From assembly GCA_041625575.1 (NCBI GenBank), contig JBFJTG010000007.1, positions 1 through 64,000 on the forward strand: 64,000 nucleotides of DNA, in the 5' to 3' direction. Both the position numbers and the translations under genes were made by a program. This stretch comes from Litorivivens sp041625575 (lineage in GTDB: Bacteria > Pseudomonadota > Gammaproteobacteria > Pseudomonadales > Spongiibacteraceae). Below, piece by piece: positions 36,410 through 44,954 of the stretch; position 1 is the stretch's first letter, and every line of letters starts with the position of its first letter. The notes beneath the pieces are model-generated. The model ran no database searches. It worked only from the letters and a program-made list of their open reading frames with translations, and was not told where the DNA came from.

Positions 36410-36865
36410 ATGAAAATGCGATTCAGCACCGCCGCACTCGCCATGAGCTTATTTCTGCAGCTACTAATGCCAACGACTGCCTTGGCGGAACAAAAACAAC
36501 GCTTTGACAAATACGACGTGCATTACATGATCGTGAATTCGACCTTTCTCTCGCCTGAAGTTGCAAAATCCTATGGCATTGTTCGCGGCGAAGACCGTTT
36601 TATCTTAAACATTGCTGTGCGGGAAATAATGGACGATGGCGGCACCGAAGCGCGCAAGGCCGCCATCAGCGGCACCCGCTTTGATTTAATTCACAGGCTA
36701 AAACTGGACTTCAAGGAAATCGACGAGCGCACCGCGGTGTATTACATCGCGCAATTTCAGGCCAAGGACAAAGAAAAGCTGGATTTTACCCTCAAGATTC
36801 ACCCGGAAAGCAGCAAGCGCTCCTACAAAATGCAATTCAACCAAGTGATGTACGCAGATAAATAA
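36410..36865 (+). CDS. DUF4426 family secreted protein
   Basis: A 151-residue protein with a typical Sec signal peptide (about 1-27, ending TTALAEQ), then a beta-rich domain with YDVHYMIVNSTFLSPEVAKSY. It belongs to the DUF4426 family, found next to rdgB and metW in Pseudomonas (PA0388); function unknown, probably periplasmic. AAGGAG 7 nt upstream fixes the start at 36410. Its stop overlaps the rdgB start by one base. Confidence 0.87.
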   Translation: MKMRFSTAALAMSLFLQLLMPTTALAEQKQRFDKYDVHYMIVNSTFLSPEVAKSYGIVRGEDRFILNIAVREIMDDGGTEARKAAISGTRFDLIHRLKLDFKEIDERTAVYYIAQFQAKDKEKLDFTLKIHPESSKRSYKMQFNQVMYADK

Positions 36866-37443
36866 TGCAAAAAGTCGTACTGGCCAGCGGCAATCGCGGC
36901 AAACTCAAAGAAATGCAGCAGGTTCTGAGCAGCACCGGTATCGAGCTTCTGCTGCAAACTGATTTTGATATTATCGATGCTGAAGAAAGCGGCAAGAGTT
37001 TTATTGAAAATGCCATTCTAAAGGCTCGACATGCTAGCGCGGCCACCGGCCTGCCCGCTTTGGCGGATGATTCCGGTCTTTGCGTCAAGGCCCTCAATGG
37101 CCGGCCCGGCATATACTCTGCGCGCTTTAGCGGCGCAGGTGCCACCGACCAGAAAAACAATGCCAAGCTATTGGAAGAGCTCGACGGCAAAACCGACCGC
37201 AGTGCCAGTTTCGTTTGCGTGCTAGCCCTGGTCCAGCACGCCACAGACCCTCTGCCGTTAATTTGCGAGGGCCGCTGGTCCGGCGAAATTCTGCACGAAC
37301 CCCGCGGCAGCAATGGCTTTGGCTACGACCCCCTGTTTTTTATTCCCGACCTTAACTCTAGCTCTGCAGAATTAGCACCCGAAGTAAAAAACCGCCACAG
37401 TCATCGTGGCCTTGCGCTCAAGCAGTTACTGCAACAACTGTGA
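36865..37443 (+). CDS. rdgB: dITP/XTP pyrophosphatase
   Basis: A 192-residue Ham1/RdgB nucleotide sanitation enzyme that hydrolyses dITP, ITP and XTP to monophosphates. VLASGNRGKLKEMQQVL at the N-terminus, LADDSGLCVKALNGRPGIYS and NGFGYDPLFFIPD are the canonical motifs. Its ATG overlaps the upstream stop by one base and its TGA overlaps the GTG of the next gene (GTGA), so it is tightly coupled. Confidence 0.97.
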   Translation: MQKVVLASGNRGKLKEMQQVLSSTGIELLLQTDFDIIDAEESGKSFIENAILKARHASAATGLPALADDSGLCVKALNGRPGIYSARFSGAGATDQKNNAKLLEELDGKTDRSASFVCVLALVQHATDPLPLICEGRWSGEILHEPRGSNGFGYDPLFFIPDLNSSSAELAPEVKNRHSHRGLALKQLLQQL

Positions 37444-38066
37444 GCCGCCACGTTCGCCTGACTGCTGCCGGGGCTAACCAGCCGAATCACGGTCGCGTCA
37501 TCGCGGTCGATTCATCACAAACACTCTTGGTGCAACTGCAGCAAGCAGGCTTTGTAGTGCCAGAGGCCTGTCGAAACGGCAACTGTGGACTCTGTTTTGC
37601 CCAACTCGTATCGGGCCGGGTTTCCGAAATAAAAGACACCGCAACCGTCCCCCTGTGCATTAGCTGCGCACTAAGCGATACAACACTGACACTGCCACCC
37701 ACTCCGGCCTGGCAGCTCTACGCCTGCCAACTCTTGGATAAGCACGGTGAAAACTTGCGAATCAAACTGCCCGCAGGCAGATCCTCACTACAACACAACC
37801 ACTTTGCCCTTCTCGCAGCAGAATGGGCGTCGCCTGCCCAGCTGCTAGAACAGCAATCGCGCACCCTGGTTTTTCGCGCGCAACAGCCGCTCACAAGACC
37901 GGTCAACGCTCTAGTACACCTGCTTTGCGTCAAACCCCGAGCACAAGGACGATACCGTTTGCTCTACAGGAATCAGACCCTGCTTACAGGGCTGGGCAGA
38001 ACACTGCTGCGAGATATTCGTAAAAGCTTGCTACAATCGAACTTCACTACGCAGATAAGTATTTAA
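37440..38066 (+). CDS. 2Fe-2S ferredoxin-domain protein with unrecognised C-terminal region
   Basis: A 208-residue protein starting at a GTG that overlaps the rdgB stop. Residues 1-90 look like a plant-type ferredoxin: Cys44, Cys49 and Cys52 (CRNGNCGLC) form the C-x4-C-x2-C loop, and the fourth ligand should be Cys73 or Cys76 (LCISC). The spacing to the fourth Cys is about 20-23 residues, shorter than the roughly 29 of ordinary ferredoxins. Residues 90-208 match no family I know; they are Leu/Gln/Arg-rich and lack flavin or NAD motifs, so it is not a standard ferredoxin reductase. In P. aeruginosa the gene after rdgB is hemN-like instead. An electron-transfer role is an inference. Confidence 0.75.
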   Translation: MSRHVRLTAAGANQPNHGRVIAVDSSQTLLVQLQQAGFVVPEACRNGNCGLCFAQLVSGRVSEIKDTATVPLCISCALSDTTLTLPPTPAWQLYACQLLDKHGENLRIKLPAGRSSLQHNHFALLAAEWASPAQLLEQQSRTLVFRAQQPLTRPVNALVHLLCVKPRAQGRYRLLYRNQTLLTGLGRTLLRDIRKSLLQSNFTTQISI

Positions 38067-38131
38067 AATCGCGCTTTAGTCGGCGCGCCGTACTGATCCC
38101 AAGCCAAACCGTAAACCAAGGGGGAAAACCC

Positions 38132-38635
38132 GTGCTCAGCGTCATTGCCAAACTGCTGAAAGTACTCAACTCCGACGACAATCCTGCGCAAGTTGCGCTG
38201 GCGGTAGTGTTCGCTCTCGTTATGGGCCTCACCCCCCTGATGTCACCACACAACATTCTTATTCTGCTTTTGGTGCTCTTTATTCGCGTCAACTTAAGCT
38301 TTTTCATCCTGTCCTTTGTAGTGTTTTCAGGACTTGCCTATCTGCTTGACCCCCTCAGCAATCAACTGGGGGCCGCGGTGCTGCATAGCGAAGGGCTGCA
38401 GACGCTGTGGACCGGTTTTTACCAATCCTCGTTCTGGCGCTTTATGGGTTACAACAACACACTGATTATGGGCAGTGTTTGCCTCAGTCTCATAATGGCG
38501 GTGCCGGTCTATCTGGCTGTTATATGGGCCATCACACAGTACCGGGACAAATTGCGCGCCAAGGTTGCGCAATCGCGCCTCGCGTTGCTGGTCAAAAGCA
38601 CCAGCTTGTTTAAATTGTACGACGCCCTTAGTTAA
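38132..38635 (+). CDS. TIGR03546 family integral membrane protein
   Basis: A 167-residue inner-membrane protein of the TIGR03546 family, related to DUF2062 proteins. It has about four hydrophobic segments, the first around GLTPLMSPHNILILLLVLF. Translation begins at a GTG with a GGGGGAAAA ribosome site. The function is unknown; it is nearly always next to a TIGR03545 protein, as here (106 bp downstream), so the two may form one membrane complex. Confidence 0.85.
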   Translation: MLSVIAKLLKVLNSDDNPAQVALAVVFALVMGLTPLMSPHNILILLLVLFIRVNLSFFILSFVVFSGLAYLLDPLSNQLGAAVLHSEGLQTLWTGFYQSSFWRFMGYNNTLIMGSVCLSLIMAVPVYLAVIWAITQYRDKLRAKVAQSRLALLVKSTSLFKLYDALS

Positions 38636-38640
38636 AACCG

Positions 38641-38715
38641 GCGCCTATACCAGGCGCGCCGAACAACACAATCATCACGAGAGTGCTGCGGCTCCTTTCG
38701 AAAATTAAGCCGCAG
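38641..38715 (+). other. Two tandem hairpins between the TIGR03546 and TIGR03545 genes
   Basis: GCGCCT (38641-38646) pairs with AGGCGC (38652-38657) over a 5-nt loop. CTGCGGCT (38686-38693) pairs perfectly with AGCCGCAG (38708-38715) over a 14-nt loop. No T-run follows either. They may tune relative expression of the pair or protect the mRNA. Confidence 0.4.
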
Positions 38716-38741
38716 AAATTACGAAAATAAGGAAGCTTACT

Positions 38742-40439
38742 ATGACGCAATGGATTCGCTGGTGGGGATTGGGCGCTTTTGTCGCCATCGCCGCGCTGTG
38801 GGTACTGTGTATCGACTGGATTCTGGAGAACAGCATCGAGTTTGCGGGCACGCAAGCGGTAGGCGCCAAAGTCGAATTGGACAGTGTCGATTTCGCCATT
38901 GCCGAAGGCGTAATAACCCTCAATCGACTGCAGGTCACCAACCCCGACAAGCCCATGCAGAACCTGTTTGAATCGTCCCGCATTCATCTCAGCGTCGACA
39001 CTTTCGCCTTATTGCGACGCCAGTTTATTTCTGAAAAAGCCGAGATCGAAGGCCTGGAGCTTTACACGCAACGTAGCAGCAGTGGCGCCATTGACGGGCG
39101 GTTTTTTAATCTTGGCGGACATAAGGGGAAAGGCAAGCAGGCCGCACTGGATCTTGCGTCGAAGCTCAACATCCCTGACGTCGGCGAACTCGCCAGCAGC
39201 GAGGAAGCCCGACTTAAGGCCGAAGTAAGTGCTATGCAAAATGAAGTCAGCGACATTCAAAATGCGTGGAAGCAGCGCGCCGGGCAGCTACCTGACAAAG
39301 AGCAACTGACCGAGTATCAATCGCGCTGGGATAAACTCAAGGATGAAAATACTCTGGTAAAACTTAAAGGAGCGAAAGAACTTCGCGACGATATCAACAA
39401 AGATCTCGACAACATCAAAGCCCTTGAGGACCAAATCAAAACTGACAAGGACCGTATCGCTCAATTGACCGAGCACGCGAGGACACTTCCCGGGCGCGAG
39501 GCGGAGCGCCTGCTCGCCAGCGTTGGACTGGACCAGGGTTTCGAAGGAATGATTAAACACATCGTGGGAGACGATGCCTTTGACATGATTAATCAGGGTT
39601 TGTCACTTTACAAAACGGCCGCCAAGCAAATGAGCAATAGTGAGACAGAGGCGGAAAAAGAACTGAAGCCTATGCGCGGCTCTGGCGAGCTCGTTCGCTT
39701 TGTTGAAGATGAGGCCCTGCCGGAATTTCTTATCAAACAGGCCAAAATCAATGGCGCAGTTGCCGTTGCCGGACAGAAAATCAGCTTCGACGGCCTGATC
39801 AAGGACATCACCAACGAACAGGACATTTGGGGTCGCCCGATGAGTCTTGTCGCAAAGGGCGGCAGCGAACAAGGCGCAAGCTTAAAACTGGACGGTCTAT
39901 TTGATCATCGCAGCAAAAATACACTGGATACCTTGAATTTTGATTTACAGAAACTGGCCCTGTCGGCACTGACCTTGTCCGACAGCCCGGAGTTACCACT
40001 GACCCTGCAGAAAGGGTTAGCCAACATCAAAACCAGCTTTACCCTGAGCGAAAAAGGCATCAATGCAACTATTGACAGCCTGGTCAAACAGGCCCAGTTT
40101 CTGGTGTCCGATAGCGCGCAATCTAAAACAGCTAATCTGATGCGCACCGCATTGGGCAGCGCCGAGCAATTCGACCTAAAAGCCATTATCAACGGCGACC
40201 TTAATGCCCCACAGATCAAACTTAAATCCAGTCTGGACAATCTGATTGGCAAGGCTCTGGGCGCCGAGGTAACAGCCAAAGTTGCACAGCAAAAGGCCGT
40301 GTTGCAGGAAAAGCTCGCAGCGCAGCTACAGGACCCTACCGCAAAACTGGCTGGCAGCGGTGCCTTTCTCGACGAGTACAAGAACCTGCTGGGGAATCAG
40401 CGCGATGCGCTGAAGGCTCTGATCAAGGAAATGCGCTGA
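38742..40439 (+). CDS. TIGR03545 family protein
   Basis: A 565-residue protein with one N-terminal membrane anchor (about 12-32), then an AsmA-like beta-rich region, a long charged coiled coil (about 150-260, with ELRDDINKDLDNIKALEDQI) and a C-terminal domain repeating amphipathic strands (QLALSALTLSDSPELPLTL region). It belongs to the TIGR03545 family that accompanies TIGR03546; function unknown. The AsmA-like look raises the possibility of a role in envelope lipid transport, as inference only. AAGGAAG about 8 nt upstream fixes the ATG. Confidence 0.85.
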   Translation: MTQWIRWWGLGAFVAIAALWVLCIDWILENSIEFAGTQAVGAKVELDSVDFAIAEGVITLNRLQVTNPDKPMQNLFESSRIHLSVDTFALLRRQFISEKAEIEGLELYTQRSSSGAIDGRFFNLGGHKGKGKQAALDLASKLNIPDVGELASSEEARLKAEVSAMQNEVSDIQNAWKQRAGQLPDKEQLTEYQSRWDKLKDENTLVKLKGAKELRDDINKDLDNIKALEDQIKTDKDRIAQLTEHARTLPGREAERLLASVGLDQGFEGMIKHIVGDDAFDMINQGLSLYKTAAKQMSNSETEAEKELKPMRGSGELVRFVEDEALPEFLIKQAKINGAVAVAGQKISFDGLIKDITNEQDIWGRPMSLVAKGGSEQGASLKLDGLFDHRSKNTLDTLNFDLQKLALSALTLSDSPELPLTLQKGLANIKTSFTLSEKGINATIDSLVKQAQFLVSDSAQSKTANLMRTALGSAEQFDLKAIINGDLNAPQIKLKSSLDNLIGKALGAEVTAKVAQQKAVLQEKLAAQLQDPTAKLAGSGAFLDEYKNLLGNQRDALKALIKEMR

Positions 40440-40446
40440 GCAGGTT

Positions 40447-40484
40447 TCAAAAACGATGCCGGGATTTGCGCAGCCTTCCCGGCA
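40447..40484 (-). terminator. Intrinsic terminator of the hem operon
   Basis: Read on the minus strand, an 8-bp perfect stem (TGCCGGGA/TCCCGGCA, 40457-40464 and 40477-40484) with a 12-nt loop is followed by TCGTTTTTG. It begins one base after the stop of the small lipoprotein gene. On the plus strand the stem has no T-run. Confidence 0.7.
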
Positions 40485-40485
40485 A

Positions 40486-40671
40486 TCAGTCGCTCTCTTC
40501 CCGCCGCGCCTGCTCGGCATGTTGAAGTGACTGTTCAACACCGCGGGCTTTGTCCATGGCCTGCATTTGATAGCTAGGCACTACGCCCTCAAGTTGTTTG
40601 GTGTCGCTTGAGCCGCTCTCGCCGCAAGCGTTCAACAAAAGCACAGCCAGCACCAATAGCCCGCACTTCAT
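40486..40671 (-). CDS. Small lipoprotein at the end of the hem operon
   Basis: A 61-residue protein with a classic lipoprotein signal: a hydrophobic stretch followed by the lipobox LLNAC, lipidated Cys at residue 16. The mature part is about 45 residues, polar, Gln/Glu-rich and helical (QAMDKARGVEQSLQHAEQA). The start codon directly abuts the hemY stop and an intrinsic terminator follows the stop, which makes it a genuine last gene of hemC-hemD-hemX-hemY. I know no function; similar tiny lipoproteins occur at this place in related bacteria. Confidence 0.75.
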   Translation of the reverse strand: MKCGLLVLAVLLLNACGESGSSDTKQLEGVVPSYQMQAMDKARGVEQSLQHAEQARREESD

Positions 40672-41910
40672 TTAGGCCACCCGCTGACTATTTTTACTTG
40701 GCAATGTCAACGGAAGTGCCCGCGCCGTTTTCTGCAAACCCTCCTGAAAGAAGGCGTTGCTGCGCTCATACTCGCCCAAGTAGGCCAGCAGACGCCCCAG
40801 CTCGGCACAGACATCGGCGCCCGGTTCAAGCCGATAACTGCTCTCGAAATACTCACGCGCCTTGCCCCACAATTCTTTGCGCAAACTCAAGCGACCCAGC
40901 GCCAGCAACAAAGCCGGGTCGTTATTGCGCTCCTGCAGCCAGTTTTCAGCCACCAGCAATTGCTTGTCTGCATCTGCGCCGGCAACCAAGCCGTAGGATT
41001 CTACCCATTCGCGCCGCCATTCCTTGCGCAACTGTTGATGCAACAGCTCCTCGGCGCGCTGATCCTCACCGCGGGCCAGTAAGTGCCGCAAATACTGATC
41101 GATTATCACAGTATCCTGCTGCAGGTCTCGAGCTAACTTCTTCCACCACGTGGCCAGCTCGCTGCTGTCTGAGGACTGGCTGGATTCACTCAACTTTGAC
41201 AGTTGGCCCATGGCAATGCGCCGCCGCAAACCAAGCAGGTCCTCAGCTGAATAGCGTTTTGATTTTTTTAGTTCGGGGAGCAGCCCTTGTAACTTGTCCC
41301 AATCCTTTAGTCCCTCATAAACTTCCTTCAAAAGCCGCAGCACCGAGGGATGTTTTGCGGTATTGCGCTGGGCGCGGGTGAGACTGGCAAGACTTTCTTC
41401 GAGACGCCCGTTTTTAAGCAATAATTCAGCTTGCACCAATTCGATCGCAACGTCAGCACCATCGGTGTCGCTCTCAGCCTTTGCTAAAAATTCGCGCGCC
41501 TTCTCATAGTCACCCAGAGCGTTGCTAGCCTGCGCTGCCGCCAAATAGTTGAGTAAGGGTTGTTCTGTATCGTCGATTGAGCGGGTAAGCAACTGCTTCG
41601 CACGGCTGTAATTGCCCTCAATTAATGCAATCAGGCCCTGCTGGGTATCCTGCACACTGCGGCGATGGCGCCGCTGCATCAAAAAGCTCGATAGTCGGCT
41701 CGTGCCTCGAAAACCCACCTGATAAGCACGGAGCAGCCAGTGGCCCACCATCAGCAAGGCAAGAAACAGGGCCAAGCCGATCCAAAAGGAGGTTTCGATA
41801 GCGACGTTACCAATAGCCAGCAAAATATAGCCGCGATCATGTTCAACGAGGATGCCCAGGCCCGCCGCCAGCGCCAACACAAGAAGACAAATTAGAAAGT
41901 AACGAATCAC
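40672..41910 (-). CDS. hemY: HemY, TPR-containing membrane protein of the haem operon
   Basis: A 412-residue inner-membrane protein with two N-terminal TM helices (about 4-22 and 40-62), the HemY_N domain with YQVGFRGTSRLSSFLMQRR, then TPR-type helical repeats (NYLAAAQASNALGDYEKARE and later pairs). It is the gammaproteobacterial HemY, unrelated to the protoporphyrinogen oxidase of the same name; its exact role in haem synthesis is unproven. It overlaps hemX by 4 bases (ATGA). Confidence 0.93.
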   Translation of the reverse strand: MIRYFLICLLVLALAAGLGILVEHDRGYILLAIGNVAIETSFWIGLALFLALLMVGHWLLRAYQVGFRGTSRLSSFLMQRRHRRSVQDTQQGLIALIEGNYSRAKQLLTRSIDDTEQPLLNYLAAAQASNALGDYEKAREFLAKAESDTDGADVAIELVQAELLLKNGRLEESLASLTRAQRNTAKHPSVLRLLKEVYEGLKDWDKLQGLLPELKKSKRYSAEDLLGLRRRIAMGQLSKLSESSQSSDSSELATWWKKLARDLQQDTVIIDQYLRHLLARGEDQRAEELLHQQLRKEWRREWVESYGLVAGADADKQLLVAENWLQERNNDPALLLALGRLSLRKELWGKAREYFESSYRLEPGADVCAELGRLLAYLGEYERSNAFFQEGLQKTARALPLTLPSKNSQRVA

Positions 41911-43118
41911 TTGCTGCCCCCCGCTGCACCGTGGCGGCTATCTATAAAGTGCTGTAAGGCGGCAATACTGGCGCTAATGGCAGGAGTCAGCGCGCGCACC
42001 GGCTGTTGCTTAAGCTCTGCCAGCTCCTTGAGTACGGCTTGTTCAGCTTCTTCTGCAGCGTAGTACTGACGAAGCCACTCTTCGCTTCGAGCCAGTGCCT
42101 GGGCGTAAAGGGCTTCGTTGCCACTGTGCAGGGCCCAGCGCGCCTGTTCAAACAAGAGTTGAAGATGCTGCCGGAACAATTCGCGCTGGCCACCGGCAAT
42201 AACCGTTGTCTGGTAGGCGCTGTCACGATCACTAATGCGGATGTAGGACTGCAATTTATCGGCCGCGCGGGCGAAACCGTATTTGATTAGAGGCCACAAG
42301 GTCTCCAGCGTCAATTCTGGCGCAGCCGTCGCCGCCTCAGCGACCGGGCTTGGCCTCAAGGTGCGATCTCCCAACGGAACCAGAGCCTGGGCCTGCTCGG
42401 CCACGGCCGCAATGCGCTTGTCCAGACCAACGAGGTCAAATTGTCGCGCTTCACTCACTGCCGCAATATCAGCCGCCAGCACTTCTCGCACACGTTCGAT
42501 GCCTTTGTCGTGCACCAGCAGAAGGTTGCGCTGCGCCGCTTGCAACAGGGGCCCTGCGTCGCTGCCAGTGCCACCAAGCTGCAGCCGCTGCTGGGCGAGA
42601 CGCATCAGGTAGTCGGCTTCAGCCAAAATCCAGTCTTCCCGGCTCAGCTTAACCAAATCCTGAAGACGTTCGTCGAGCGCCTGCTGGCGTTGCTTCACCC
42701 AGGTGATCGACTGCAGCTGCTGGCTCAGGGAGCCCTCAGTAGCGCCTTGAAAAGACTGGATACGCTCAGCCAGGGCCTTTTGCTCCGCTTCAAAGCCTTC
42801 ACGCAGAACACTGTCGGCTTGCTGGTAGTTGCCCTGCTGGTCCCGCAAGCGTGTATCCAGCTGCGATTCAAGCTTGGACAGGTGTTCAACCCAGGGCTGC
42901 CGATCAACCGCAAACTGCTCCAGCCAAAATTGATAGCCCTGCCAACCCGCTGAGGCCGCGGCCAGAAGAAAAGCCAATAGCGCAATAAAGAGGGTGAATT
43001 TACCGCCGCTTTTCGCGGCTTTTGGCGCCGCTTCGCTGTCGGCAACCGGGGCCTCGTCCTTGGCCGGGCTCACTACAACTGCTGCAGTTGATTCGCTGGG
43101 TTTATCTGATTGCGCCAT
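41907..43118 (-). CDS. hemX: HemX (uroporphyrinogen-III C-methyltransferase-like membrane protein)
   Basis: A 403-residue protein with an acidic, Ala/Pro-rich cytoplasmic N-terminus, one TM helix (about 40-62, FTLFIALLAFLLAAASAGW) and a long helical periplasmic domain with the conserved REDWILAEADYLMRLAQQRL segment. Despite frequent annotation as a methyltransferase it has no such motif; it is a conserved partner of HemY in haem operons. It lies 42 bp after hemD. Confidence 0.93.
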   Translation of the reverse strand: MAQSDKPSESTAAVVVSPAKDEAPVADSEAAPKAAKSGGKFTLFIALLAFLLAAASAGWQGYQFWLEQFAVDRQPWVEHLSKLESQLDTRLRDQQGNYQQADSVLREGFEAEQKALAERIQSFQGATEGSLSQQLQSITWVKQRQQALDERLQDLVKLSREDWILAEADYLMRLAQQRLQLGGTGSDAGPLLQAAQRNLLLVHDKGIERVREVLAADIAAVSEARQFDLVGLDKRIAAVAEQAQALVPLGDRTLRPSPVAEAATAAPELTLETLWPLIKYGFARAADKLQSYIRISDRDSAYQTTVIAGGQRELFRQHLQLLFEQARWALHSGNEALYAQALARSEEWLRQYYAAEEAEQAVLKELAELKQQPVRALTPAISASIAALQHFIDSRHGAAGGSK

Positions 43119-43160
43119 TCAATCCCCCTGGCTGTATTAATGCAGCACGCCATGGCTGGT

Positions 43161-43949
43161 TTATGAACCGGCGGTCGCTGCGATGGTATGCAGGGCTGCG
43201 AGAGTCGCTGCCGTGCCGGCATTAATCGCCGTTATGGTCTTAGCATAGCCCAGTTTGCTCGCCAGAACAGCGACCCTTTCGCTGGGCAGTACCAACGGGC
43301 ATTGATACAAGTCATGCCTGGCCGGCAGCAGTGCCGACAGATTTTCTAGCGTTTCGCCACTGTTTACGACAAGGGCATTGGCCGCGAAATCGTTAATCCG
43401 GCTCAGTGTCTGTTCGGCATTGAATTCGGGAGCACAGCGTTTGTAACACTCAATATAATCCACTCGCGCACCGCGTTCACGAAGTGTCGCGGCCAAAGTT
43501 TCACGGCCACCCACCCCCCTGAATATCGCAATACGCTCGCCGTCTACTGCCTGCAAGGTATCCGAAGCCAATAGGCTTTCGCTGTCCATGCTGCTGTTGA
43601 CCGCAGCGACAGCACTCAGGCCCCGCCGCGCCAGCGCCGCTGCGGTCGCTGCGCCAATAGCCAGATGCATCTGCTGCACCGGCCACTGGGGCCAGTACTG
43701 CTCAACCAGACTGGCACCATGCTGCACCGCGTTGGCACTGATAAAAATGAGCTTTTGATAGCGATCGAGATCGAGAACCCGCTCCCGATTGCGCTGAATA
43801 GTCTGTGCGTCCTGCTCGGGATCCAGCTCGCGGATGTCGAGCAGGGGAATATGTAAAGTGCTGGCACCTTCCTCGTGCAGCGCAGCGAGCAGCTCTTCCG
43901 CGCGCCCCGTTGGGCGTGTCAACAGAACCCGCAGACCTGTCAGACTCAT
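43161..43949 (-). CDS. hemD: Uroporphyrinogen-III synthase
   Basis: A 262-residue HemD that cyclises hydroxymethylbilane to uroporphyrinogen III with inversion of ring D. The family is poorly conserved, but LRVLLTRPTGRAEELLAAL, IFISANAVQHG and the ALVVNSGETLENLSALLP region fit. The ATG at 43949 starts one base after the hemC stop and gives the conserved N-terminus; an ATG 19 codons upstream lies inside hemC and is less likely. Confidence 0.93.
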   Translation of the reverse strand: MSLTGLRVLLTRPTGRAEELLAALHEEGASTLHIPLLDIRELDPEQDAQTIQRNRERVLDLDRYQKLIFISANAVQHGASLVEQYWPQWPVQQMHLAIGAATAAALARRGLSAVAAVNSSMDSESLLASDTLQAVDGERIAIFRGVGGRETLAATLRERGARVDYIECYKRCAPEFNAEQTLSRINDFAANALVVNSGETLENLSALLPARHDLYQCPLVLPSERVAVLASKLGYAKTITAINAGTAATLAALHTIAATAGS

Positions 43950-43950
43950 A

Positions 43951-44889
43951 TTAGTTAGCTTGGTCGCCATAGACAGCCGCAAGAATATCGCCCGCGCCCT
44001 GGGCAAGCAGCGCCTCGGCTACCGCACAACCCAAAGCTTGCGGCTCACCGGCCGCAGCCCGCGCTTCAGCTTGCAAGATAGTCGTCCCATCCGGGCTGCC
44101 AACCAAACCGCGCAGCCACAGTGCTTCTCCCTCAAGCAGGGCGTAACCCGCAATGGGTACCTGACAGCCGCCTTGCAAGCGACGGTTCATGGCACGCTCG
44201 GCCTGAACCCGCAGGGAGGTCTGTTTGTGCGCCAACGGCGCCAGTAATGTTTTTAATTCCTCATCGTCGCTGCGCACTTCCACGCCGACCGCACCCTGAC
44301 CAACAGCCGGTAGTGACTGTTCCGGCGCTATGTAGGCAGCAATGCGCTCGCTCAACTCTAGCCGCAACAAGCCCGCGGCAGCCAGAACAATGGCGTCAAA
44401 TTCACCCTCGTCGAGTTTTCGAAGGCGGGTTTGCACATTACCGCGCAAACTGCGAATCACCAGATCCGGACGCAATGAGCGCAGCTGGCATTCGCGCCGC
44501 AAACTGGAGGTTCCGACCACCGCACCCTGAGGCAGTTCTTCGACGCAGGCAAAGTGATTGCTGACGAACGCATCGCGCGGATCTTCCCGCTCGCAGATGA
44601 TCGCAAGCTCCAACCCTTCGGGAAACTCCATCGGCACATCCTTCATCGAATGCACCGCCATATCAGCACGTCCTTCGAGCATGGCCTGCTCCAGCTCTTT
44701 AACAAACAGGGCTTTGCCACCAATTTTTGACAGCGGGGAATCCAGCATCTGGTCACCACGGGTCGTCATGCCCAGCAACTCAACCTGAATACCCGGGTGG
44801 CAGCGCTCCAGCTCGGCTTTTATAAATTCAGCCTGCCACAGCGCAAGCAGGCTTTCGCGGGTGGCAATTCTGATAGTTCGTTGTGGCAT
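43951..44889 (-). CDS. hemC: Porphobilinogen deaminase (hydroxymethylbilane synthase)
   Basis: A 312-residue enzyme that polymerises four porphobilinogens. The dipyrromethane cofactor attaches to Cys242 in GGCQVPIAGYA, the same position as in E. coli. RIATRESLLALWQAEFI, VKELEQAMLEGRADMAVHS and GTSSLRRECQL are conserved substrate-binding segments. It is the first gene of the hem operon, 65 bp after algR on the same strand with a candidate promoter between. Confidence 0.97.
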   Translation of the reverse strand: MPQRTIRIATRESLLALWQAEFIKAELERCHPGIQVELLGMTTRGDQMLDSPLSKIGGKALFVKELEQAMLEGRADMAVHSMKDVPMEFPEGLELAIICEREDPRDAFVSNHFACVEELPQGAVVGTSSLRRECQLRSLRPDLVIRSLRGNVQTRLRKLDEGEFDAIVLAAAGLLRLELSERIAAYIAPEQSLPAVGQGAVGVEVRSDDEELKTLLAPLAHKQTSLRVQAERAMNRRLQGGCQVPIAGYALLEGEALWLRGLVGSPDGTTILQAEARAAAGEPQALGCAVAEALLAQGAGDILAAVYGDQAN

Positions 44890-44925
44890 AGCGGTTTCAC
44901 TGCTCCGGAGGGCTTCGGGGGGCTT

Positions 44926-44953
44926 ATCATACGGCTCAGGCTAACGACCGCAA
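44926..44953 (-). promoter_or_regulatory. Putative hemC promoter
   Basis: On the minus strand TTGCGG (44948-44953) and TATGAT (44926-44931) are separated by 16 bp and lie in the 65 bp between algR and hemC. The -10 box has five of six consensus bases. The leader to the hemC ATG would be about 30 nt. Confidence 0.5.
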
Positions 44954-44954
44954 G

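Noticed and set aside
40608..41381. 257-codon plus-strand open frame opposite hemY
   Set aside because: Pro/Arg/Cys-rich low-complexity translation typical of an antisense shadow, overlapping both the lipoprotein and hemY.
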